Positions 60,246 to 64,000 of a stretch of DNA of 64,000 nt are shown here, piece after piece. Where the stretch lies: positions 22,492,283 through 22,556,282 of the forward strand of contig NC_063156.1 in NCBI RefSeq assembly GCF_020921035.1, in the 5' to 3' direction. The notes under the pieces are model-generated. The model had not been told where the DNA came from. It ran no database searches and worked only from the letters and a program-made list of their open reading frames with translations. Numbering within the stretch: position 1 is the first letter of the stretch; every line of letters starts with the position of its first letter. A program made the translations under genes and the position numbers. The DNA is from Rhodamnia argentea (Eukaryota > Streptophyta > Magnoliopsida > Myrtales > Myrtaceae).

Positions 60246-60610
60246 CAAATCAACGGGAAAATTGTCCAAAAAATTCTAGAATTATCGTACTTTTGTCAAT
60301 TCAATCTTGAACCTTTTTAATTTGGCCAATTGAGTCCTAAACCTTTTTTTTGTATTTTGCCAATGGAGTCCATCTAATCAATTTTGACCAGAAAGAAACT
60401 ACCGATGTCAATGCCGACTATCCAACGGTACACGACCGGCGTTGACGTGAATAATTTTTAATTTTCTTTGTTGTGGCCAGCGAGCGTCGTCGGACCCTTG
60501 CCGATTGCCAACAAGGGGTTGCGAACGAGGCTAGTCTTGCCTAGACCATTCGCGGGGCAAGGCAGCCTTGCCCAAATCTGAGTGAGGCTGGCATCGTTCG
60601 ATGCTAATTC
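60246..60610. mobile_element. Truncated Mutator-type MITE
   Basis: The left end GGGAAAATTGTCCAAAAAAT at 60255 is nearly the same as the MULE terminus at 35301, followed by 'caattgagtcctaaacc' phrases, 'ggcgttgacgtgaat' and the GC-rich core (60470-60600). The right half is missing, so no target duplication can be read. Confidence 0.6.
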
Positions 60611-61140
60611 ATGTAAATGTAACACAAAAGGGATTCACACTCAAATTCATGTTAATTTTTTCGTGATCTCTTAACTTTCGAGTAATACTTTGGATTTTAA
60701 CGGGATAGGTAAAGAAATGCTCATTGACAAGCTTGGCCAAACACCTTGCCCAATCGAAAACGTGCATCTCTGGAGGAAGCTACCTCTGCACCAAACCGGA
60801 AACTGGGCGTCGAATGGATTTCCCTAAATCTTTGTAGGCGCAGGCGTCGTGAACGTTCTTCCGGAGCAGCAATAACAAGTCGGTCATGGCGACGACGAAC
60901 GAAGAAACAAGCTTTGATGTTTCTTCACGCACGTAACGCATGTATGTTAGGTGAACTCACCCCCTCCCCAGACGATACCAGGGACGGTTCTAGAGATGTT
61001 CAAAAACCCTGAATCATCCTCTTCCTTAGTCAAACGAATTTCTCCATCGTTTTGCGGTCTGGTCAAGCGCAACCCAGGACTCTACACATGTCCTCCTTGT
61101 GCTCTGCTGCGTCCTGACAGCTCTCAAGTATGGCGTGACA

Positions 61141-61163
61141 GAGAGAGAGAGAGAGAGAGAGAG
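61141..61163. repeat. (GA)n microsatellite upstream of GDSL gene
   Basis: About 11-12 GA units 224 bases before the start codon of the GDSL gene. Confidence 0.8.
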
Positions 61164-61386
61164 GGACAATTCCAGGGCGATGTTCTCCGTTTCTCATTCC
61201 AAGAAGTAGATACAGTAGGTTTGAATAATCGAACAGTTGGTTCATCAACAAAACCTGGGAGACGTTCGTTTCCTGGTTTCTTGTCAAAATTTTGTGCACG
61301 GAATCACTTAAAACCCCCCACCTCTCCAAGCTTTCAGAGAAGCACAGAACAGAGCAGAGCTTCATTAAGATATCTGAATTCTTGAA

Positions 61387-62918
61387 ATGTCTGTTTCGAA
61401 TATGAAGTTTGTTTTGGTGCTAACGACATTGATAGTAACCATCCTCGGGACATCGCTTAATGGATGCGATTCCAAGGTCGTGCAGTTCATTTTCGGGGAC
61501 TCTCTTTCCGACGTTGGCAACAACAACCGGATGTCGAGAAGCCTCGCCAAGGCCAACTTGCCGTGGTACGGCATCGATTTTGGCAATGGACTCCCTAATG
61601 GGAGGTTCAGCAATGGCCGCACTGTTGCAGATTTCATTGGTAAGAGAAGAGACAACACTTGTCCTTTTAACTTCCTTAAACTAGATTTAATCGGGCTCTC
61701 ATGGCTGTAATTGGTTTAATTCGAGAGCTGTTGATGTAAATGTGCGATCTTGCCGCAGGCGACGAAATGGGTCTTCCGAGGCCGCCTCCGTATCTCGATC
61801 CGTCTCTAACGGAGGACATGATTTTGGAAAACGGAGTGAACTATGCCTCAGGAGGTGGAGGGATCTTGAATGAAACAGGGACGTACTTTGTAAGAACCTG
61901 ACCGCTGTTAAGACATACTTCCTGGCTATTTTCTCGAGAGCTTTTGACTGATTCACACGACTTCTTGCAGATTCAAAGGTTTTCTCTGTACAAGCAAATC
62001 GAGCTCTTCCATGGAACGCAGCAAATGATCAGGAAAAAGATCGGCACGGATGCAGCTCAGAAGTTCTTCCAAGAATCCCGGTATGTCGTCGCCTTAGGAA
62101 GCAATGACTTCATCAACAATTACCTGATGCCAGTTTACAGCGATTCGTGGAAATACAACGATGATGCCTTCATCGATTATCTGACCGAGACACTCCAGGG
62201 ACAACTTGAGGTAATGATCTCCATACTGAAATCCAGTCAACGTGATACACAACTTCCCTGCATTTCATAGTTGATGAGATTGTTGACTTGGAAGTGTGCA
62301 CTTTTCATAGTTATTGCACAGCTTAGGGGCGAGGCAGCTAATGGTGTTCGGGTTGGGGCCGATGGGCTGCATTCCGCTCCAAAGGGTGTTGAGTTCATCG
62401 GGGGACTGTCAAGATAGGGCGAACAAATTGGCGCTCAGCTTCAATCGCGCCACAAGCCAGATGCTGGAGAAAATGTCAGGCAAACTCACCAATGCCAGCT
62501 ACAGATTCGCCGATGCTTATGATGTTGTCAACGATGTAATAAGCAACCCATATAAATATGGTCAGTTTTGCTCTACCATTTATCTAGAAAATTTCACCAG
62601 TCTATTCTCTTTTTACTCGTCTGCAAAATATCGAGTGTTGCTCTTTCTTATTTGCGTGTAGGATTCAACAACTCGGACTCGCCCTGCTGTTCTTTTGGAA
62701 GTATCAGGCCTGCCCTCACTTGTATTCCTGCATCAACACTCTGTCAAGACAGGAGCAAGTATGTGTTCTGGGATGAGTACCACCCAACCGATACCGCTAA
62801 CCAAATTGTCGCTAAAGAACTTAAAAAAAAGTTTGGATTTTCACGCGTGAACAGCGGCAATGCTCCTTCCAGTGCACCGGCCATTGCACCAGCCTTTGCA
62901 CCATCGCCGCAAGGTTAA
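61387..62918 (+). CDS. GDSL esterase/lipase (At1g74460-like)
   Basis: Five exons, 61387-61639, 61759-61889, 61971-62210, 62311-62560 and 62662-62918, encode 376 residues with all GT-AG junctions in frame. Residues 1-29 are a signal peptide. Block I is FGDSLSDVGNN with the catalytic serine at 39; the block II glycine is in NYASGGGGIL; block III is GSNDFINNY; and the C-terminal DEYHPTD supplies the catalytic Asp and His. The tail is proline/alanine-rich (SSAPAIAPAFAPSP). Wording is very close to Arabidopsis At1g74460 throughout (for example NNYLMPVYSDSWKYND and GPMGCIPLQR), so orthology is likely. GDSL enzymes hydrolyse or transfer acyl groups outside the cell; the exact substrate is unknown. 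No defect is seen. Confidence 0.95.
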
Positions 62919-64000
62919 GTCCTTGTTTCAGTTGCAGAGAGGCCTCTACTTACGCTCGTTCCACTGTTCAGTTAGTGGAGAACCGCGTTTAGTAATGTTC
63001 AGCGGTCGAGATCATGTTAACCAACAGTACATTTTTGGTACTAGTGTGTTTGTTTCTGTCAAAGTGTCGCTTGCCAACCTGCTATAAAGTGCTTGCTAAT
63101 CACTACCTTCTGCATGCAATTTTTCTTGCCCGGTTTTAAATCTCCTGCACTGCTGGTCCATTCTGCTGTTCAATAGACTTTATCTCGTAGCAGATACAGA
63201 TATACACCAGATTCTGCTGTTGCTTCCATTTCCAACATGGTAGAAGTTTCATATGCCGCCTTTTCAATTGCTAGTTAGTTAATCGATTAGTTCCATTGTG
63301 GTTCGCGATAAGGAGATTCGTACTAACGGGCTTAACTGCTAATGGAAAGCAATGTGTGATTAGCCGTGGTGCTACTCTGATTAGCATTTCATTAGCCTGT
63401 TGGTTGCGAGTCAACTCTGTGGTGGCCCATTATGAGGAGCACTCCTGACCTTATTTGTTTCAATTGCTGCCGAGAGCAATCTGTGCTACTTACTATCTAG
63501 AGACAATAGATGAAAGAAGAACAAACAGGATGAGATTATGGAAAACAAAACCGATCATTTCGTGGAAACGAACCTTTGCAAAGCGCTTCCCTGGTTTTGA
63601 CGATACGCGGCTGTGTCTTGCGCAACAAGGGTCGTTAGGATACTTGGACGGGGCCGTTGTATGCAGAGAAAAGCTAAACGTTTCAGATTGTTCGAGTCAG
63701 CTACTGACATTAAAAACCTGCGTTTCCCTATTGCTGGTTTAGTACCGCGAGCGGACTCTATCCATTCATTTAGTTTATTCCCTATTCTTTCTACAGAGAA
63801 GATAGTTTCGGCAAAACCGACTAATACGACCAATTATGGTTTCTCCAATTCAGGCAAACTCATTGACATTAACGAACACGTCACTAGTCCTACGACATCA
63901 AAGACTGGGAAATTTCTTGACATGCCTTCTCCAACTTCTACGGGATATCTCCACAACAGAGATCCATCGTTCCCCCTTAGAGCTAAGATAAATTTCTACA
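62919..64000. other. GDSL 3' region to end of window
   Basis: 62919 to about 63200 is probably the 3' untranslated region. A plus-strand frame at 63455-63742 and its antisense have no recognisable domain. No gene is called to the end. Confidence 0.5.

Noticed and set aside
1-64000. tRNA, rRNA and organelle-derived insertions
   Set aside because: I looked for tRNA B-box wording and for familiar plastid or rRNA sequence and found none convincing; a covariance-model scan would be needed to exclude small RNA genes.

Overview
This is nuclear DNA of a flowering plant, almost certainly a eudicot tree or shrub; I suspect Myrtaceae (Eucalyptus-like) from the general look of the dispersed repeats, but that is an impression and not a proof. 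Plant marks are GT-AG introns, a plastid-targeted malate dehydrogenase, a 12-cysteine GASA/snakin peptide, a CLE peptide, a mini zinc finger, an RWP-RK factor and the Mutator, hAT and Ty1-copia elements. Start codons below are ATG; several long open frames begin only at GTG or TTG and were trimmed or extended by splicing.

Layout. 1-8.1 kb is repeat-rich; its core is a fully bounded hAT transposon (2708-6503) inserted into a 549-bp Mutator-type MITE (2559-6911). 8.5-10.5 kb holds a three-exon subgroup-1 R2R3-MYB gene of the MYB60/MYB30 type. 12.7-16.3 kb is a deleted Ty1-copia element on the minus strand. 16.3-30.8 kb has no convincing gene: small hAT- and Mutator-like MITEs, a triplicated 220-264 bp repeat and AT-rich DNA. 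30.9-31.6 kb holds an intronless mini zinc finger (MIF) gene. 34.5-42.5 kb is another repeat block dominated by a 6.9-kb Mutator-like element with ~0.95 kb inverted ends, a PB1-like/MuDR-type transposase gene and a convergent gene for a GRF zinc-finger, tail-anchored protein. 44.2-45.3 kb is a four-exon GASA/snakin gene. 48.6-48.9 kb is a CLE gene on the minus strand. 53.0-54.6 kb is a four-exon RKD-type RWP-RK gene, convergent with the plastid NAD-malate dehydrogenase gene (55.1-58.4 kb, minus, 2-kb intron in its leader). 61.4-62.9 kb is a five-exon GDSL esterase/lipase gene resembling At1g74460.

The seven host genes are independently transcribed and do not form a pathway cluster. Several are regulators or secreted signals (MYB, MIF, RKD, CLE, GASA). 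The strongest unexplained material is in the transposons: a two-gene Mutator-like element whose second gene sits where mudrB sits in maize MuDR but encodes a GRF/membrane-anchor protein; several short MITEs that carry the same ends; and premature stops that fall at tryptophan codons, as expected from decay of methylated DNA.
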